From: Polycladomyces zharkentensis
GTDB taxonomy: Bacteria > Bacillota > Bacilli > Thermoactinomycetales > JIR-001
DNA length: 64,000 nucleotides
Assembly: GCF_016938855.1 (NCBI RefSeq)
Contig: NZ_JAFHAP010000014.1
Location: 1 to 64,000, forward strand
Reading direction: 5' to 3'
Shown: positions 63,702-64,000 of the stretch, piece after piece
Numbering within the stretch: position 1 is the first letter of the stretch
Layout: the number at the start of each line of letters is the position of its first letter
The notes under the pieces: model-generated
Database searches by the model: none
The model's input: only the letters and a program-made list of their open reading frames with translations
What the model was told of the DNA's origin: nothing
Translations under genes and position numbers: made by a program

Positions 63702-64000
63702 TTAACTGTTGACAGTCGCTGTTTCCACAGCCGACTCCGCTTCGCTTTCTCCTTCGTCCGTACCCGCCACTTGCGGTCGCGTCACGGCGGCCACGACCTC
63801 ATCAGGATCAGACAACAGTTTCACACCGTCCGGCAATTTGACGGCCTGCAGGGTGACGGTGTCACCAATTTCCAGTTCGCTGACGTCCAAGGTCAAGACC
63901 TCAGGAATCCGATCAGGCAATGCGCGGATTTCCACCTCACGCAACTGCTGTTGCAGCACCCCGCCTACTTTCACCCCTTTCGGCTCCCCTTCGAGCACCA
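63702..64000 (-). CDS. rplY: 50S ribosomal protein L25/general stress protein Ctc (partial, C-terminal)
   Basis: About 99 C-terminal residues are visible; the start is beyond the window edge. The TL5/L25 C-terminal beta domain is recognisable (GVKVGGVLQQQLREVEIRAL, IPEVLTLDVSELEIGDTVTL). A Glu/Ala-rich acidic tail follows. It is the long, two-domain Ctc type that binds 5S rRNA. It is followed by pth as in B. subtilis. Confidence 0.88.
   Translation of the reverse strand, partial: VLEGEPKGVKVGGVLQQQLREVEIRALPDRIPEVLTLDVSELEIGDTVTLQAVKLPDGVKLLSDPDEVVAAVTRPQVAGTDEGESEAESAVETATVNS

Overview
The window comes from a spore-forming Gram-positive bacterium of the Bacillales. The gene content and moderately GC-rich coding suggest a Thermoactinomycetaceae-type thermophile. 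That family call is inference from gene order and style, not a database match. The main evidence is the order of the minus-strand backbone, which closely follows the Bacillus subtilis region from ctc/spoVC to lysS: rplY(ctc), pth(spoVC), fin, mfd, a PrsA-like foldase, spoVT, yabM, yabN, hup, rqcP(yabO), yabP, yabQ, divIC, two tRNA-Met genes, spoIIE, tilS, hpt, ftsH, coaX, hslO, cysK, pabA, pabC, folP, folB, folK, dusB, lysS.

Layout by region. Positions 1-195 hold the end of a membrane protein. Positions 264-17682, all minus strand, are a complete Tad/Flp-type pilus locus. Read 5' to 3' it runs: prepilin peptidase, GrpE-like, two lid-less Hsp70s, J-like TPR membrane protein, then an internal promoter, CpaB-like, CpaE-like, CpaF ATPase, TadB, TadC, Flp pilin, VWA lipoprotein, TadG-like, TadE-like, a lipase carrying a Flp-type N-terminus, a four-helix membrane protein, and a second VWA lipoprotein. 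The segment below about 7.7 kb looks clearly more AT-rich than the ATPase and chaperone segment. Positions 18.4-21.8 kb hold an amber-interrupted gamma-glutamyltransferase gene, then a secreted glycerophosphodiesterase behind a candidate Pho box. Positions 21.9-22.9 kb hold a small membrane protein and a DinB-type protein. Positions 23.2-32.9 kb are the lysS-folate-cysK-hslO-coaX block.

The backbone is interrupted between coaX and ftsH (about 33.0-40.8 kb). This insertion carries a UDP-GlcNAc 2-epimerase, a GT4 glycosyltransferase, a CgeB-like protein, a polysaccharide pyruvyl transferase, tandem jelly-roll-like surface proteins (one intact, one with a 1-nt frameshift, one reduced to debris with a subtilase scrap) and a TnpB fragment. 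Sporulation-type promoter motifs precede several of these genes, so a spore-surface glycan/protein island is a reasonable inference. Positions 40.9-64.0 kb continue the backbone: cell division, sporulation, tRNA modification, transcription-coupled repair and translation.

Two things stand out. One is the Tad locus with its own Hsp70/GrpE/J-like module, a predicted pilin-lipase hybrid and mosaic duplicated VWA lipoproteins. The other is a family of roughly 160-290 bp intergenic repeats, some with GTGTCYGG inverted ends, present in at least five gaps. Expected neighbours that are not seen here are pabB (before pabA), yabR (after divIC), and yabS/yabT (after spoIIE).
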